Assembly: GCA_036514635.1 (NCBI GenBank)
Contig: DATBWU010000099.1
Location: 1-6,355, forward strand
From: DASSFZ01 sp036514635
GTDB taxonomy: Bacteria > Chloroflexota > Anaerolineae > Fen-1058
DNA: 6,355 nucleotides
Reading direction: 5' to 3'
Positions within the stretch are counted from its first letter, which is position 1; every line of letters starts with the position of its first letter. The position numbers and the translations under genes are program-made. Shown one piece after another: positions 5,692 through 6,355 of the stretch. The notes under the pieces were generated by a model. The model was not told the DNA's origin and did no database searches. It was given only the letters and a program-made list of their open reading frames with translations.

Positions 5692-5705
5692 GGCGCGAAT
5701 ATGAA
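5692..5705 (+). repeat. Right cassette-border repeat GGCGCG-AAT-ATGAA
   Basis: This is the partner of the short repeat at 3606-3617. It spans the spacer after the putative endonuclease stop and the first codons of the second phosphoesterase gene. An ancestral junction in which the first gene's TGA overlapped the second gene's ATG (as ATGA) would explain both copies. The evidence is only about a dozen bases. Confidence 0.35.
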
Positions 5706-6198
5706 AATCGGCGTCGTGTCCGACACGCGCGACAACCGCGAAGGCCTCAAACTCTTGCTCGATAGGCTGTTGGTTGGCGGGGCGCGCTGGCTGTTCCACT
5801 GCGGCGGCCTCGGCGCGGTCGAGATGGTCGAGCTGCTCAAGCCGTGGCAGGTGTACATCGTGCGCGGCGAGCGCGAGCGCGACTGGCCGATCATCGAGCA
5901 GGCGCTGCAAAAAGCGCGGCTCCAGTCGTCGCTGCCGACGCACATGACGGTGATGCTCGAAGCCAAGCGCATCGGCCTGTGCCGGGGCGAGGATATGGCT
6001 CTGGTCAACCAGTGGGCCAAGTCGCGCGAGTTCGACTACATCTTCCACGGCCACACGCTGCGCCGCCGCGACGAGCGCCAGGGCCGGACGCGCATCATCA
6101 ACCCCGGCGCGCTGAGCGGCCCCCGCTACCAGCCGCGCTCCGGCTGTCTGATCGATCTCGCCACCGACGACGTGAAGTTCGTTGAGATTCCAGGATGA
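5701..6198 (+). CDS. Degenerate YfcE-like phosphoesterase paralogue, probably catalytically dead
   Basis: The 165-aa product aligns to the phosphoesterase at 3101-3616 without gaps over the first 120 residues. Compared with it, H10 is R (SDTR), D36 is G (CGGLGA), N57 is E (RGERER), H95 is R and H97 is E (CRGE for HGH), and H120 is L (GHTL); D8 and H118 remain. Five of seven metal ligands are therefore gone, while the fold-defining parts (MKIGVVSDT, FHGHT, RRRDER, INPGAL, LIDLATDDVKFVEI) are kept and the frame is open. This suggests a pseudoenzyme with a binding or regulatory role, perhaps pairing with the intact paralogue, rather than a decaying gene. GAGG (5690-5693), overlapping the endonuclease stop, stands seven bases before the ATG. 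High G+C and codon use match the host flanks, not the cassette. It now sits 9 bp behind the C-R operon and probably depends on that transcript. Confidence 0.88.
   Translation: MKIGVVSDTRDNREGLKLLLDRLLVGGARWLFHCGGLGAVEMVELLKPWQVYIVRGERERDWPIIEQALQKARLQSSLPTHMTVMLEAKRIGLCRGEDMALVNQWAKSREFDYIFHGHTLRRRDERQGRTRIINPGALSGPRYQPRSGCLIDLATDDVKFVEIPG
6046..6120 (+). repeat. Segment shared with the first phosphoesterase gene (copy 2)
   Basis: This is the counterpart of 3446-3520: 64 of 75 bases agree without gaps. Most differences are clustered in the codons for residues 120 and 127-129, including the H120 to L change. Confidence 0.85.
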
Positions 6199-6199
6199 A

Positions 6200-6346
6200 C
6201 AGGCCGTAGCCTCCTATCCAAAGGGCGACACAAAAACCCAGGTGACCATTCAACACGGCTATCTACCCAACGCGACGAAAGCCGAGCGGATGAAGAGACA
6301 CTGGAAGGAGCGGCTGGAGGAATTGAAGCGCCTGCTGGAAAAGTAG
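6200..6346 (+). pseudogene. C-terminal remnant of an SRPBCC/AHSA1-like protein gene
   Basis: The stretch after the second phosphoesterase lacks a normal gene, but one frame runs 48 codons to a TAG at 6344-6346. It reads YPKGDTKTQVTIQHGYLPN and then AERMKRHWKERLEELKRLLE. That is the typical C-terminal strand and long helix of SRPBCC proteins of the AHSA1 (Hsp90 ATPase activator homologue) type: a T-x-V-T-I-Q-H strand, then an amphipathic AERMK-x-x-W-x-x-RL helix. Such proteins are about 140-160 aa; the N-terminal two thirds are absent, since the phosphoesterase gene occupies that place in another frame. A GTG at 6242 could start a 34-aa peptide, but it has no clear ribosome-binding site. I read it as a 5'-truncated leftover, perhaps from the rearrangement that created the upstream duplicate. 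The last nine bases of the window hold nothing recognisable. Confidence 0.6.
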
Positions 6347-6355
6347 TCAGGCCGA

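Noticed and set aside
6242..6346. Separate 34-aa gene starting at GTG 6242
   Set aside because: No clear ribosome-binding site; similarity to the C-terminal end of a larger fold and an open frame running upstream make a truncated remnant more likely.

Overview
The window comes from a GC-rich bacterial chromosome. The flanks look roughly 65% G+C by eye, with strong G/C preference at third codon positions. Promoters are sigma-70-like, and some starts lack a Shine-Dalgarno sequence. This would suit a Chloroflexota-like or similar high-GC free-living bacterium, but nothing here fixes the taxon.

Layout. Bases 1-955 (minus) are the N-terminal ~318 codons of an adenine deaminase, cut by the window edge. 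A 127-bp divergent control region (956-1082) holds a promoter for each side and a nested inverted repeat. From 1083 a plus-strand operon encodes a 670-aa protein with a DUF6930-like N-terminal half, TPR repeats and a charged tail, then a 171-aa YfcE/MJ0936-type metallophosphoesterase (3101-3616). Next comes a compact block of visibly lower G+C (about 50%): a D12-class (Dam-like) adenine DNA methyltransferase on the minus strand (3621-4553), then a divergent HTH (XRE) controller-like gene (4620-4892) overlapping a 271-aa gene of no family I recognise (4876-5691). This M <- / C -> R -> order is that of PvuII-type restriction-modification systems, so the unrecognised gene is the likely endonuclease. 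A second metallophosphoesterase (5701-6198) follows. It is a gap-free paralogue of the first over residues 1-120, but five of seven expected metal ligands are replaced. The window ends with a C-terminal remnant of an SRPBCC/AHSA1-like gene (about 6200-6346).

How it fits together. The restriction-modification cassette appears to have landed exactly between two tandem phosphoesterase genes, with only 4 bp and 9 bp at its borders. Its control region is very dense. A 17-bp palindrome sits on the transcription start of a perfect-consensus methylase promoter (TTGACA-N17-TATAAT) whose -35 box lies inside the controller's coding sequence. The controller starts without a leader of useful length. This suits a switch in which the methylase is expressed at once and then repressed as controller accumulates, while the weak C-R promoter is tuned by the same site. 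The degenerate phosphoesterase is now effectively the last gene of the C-R transcript.
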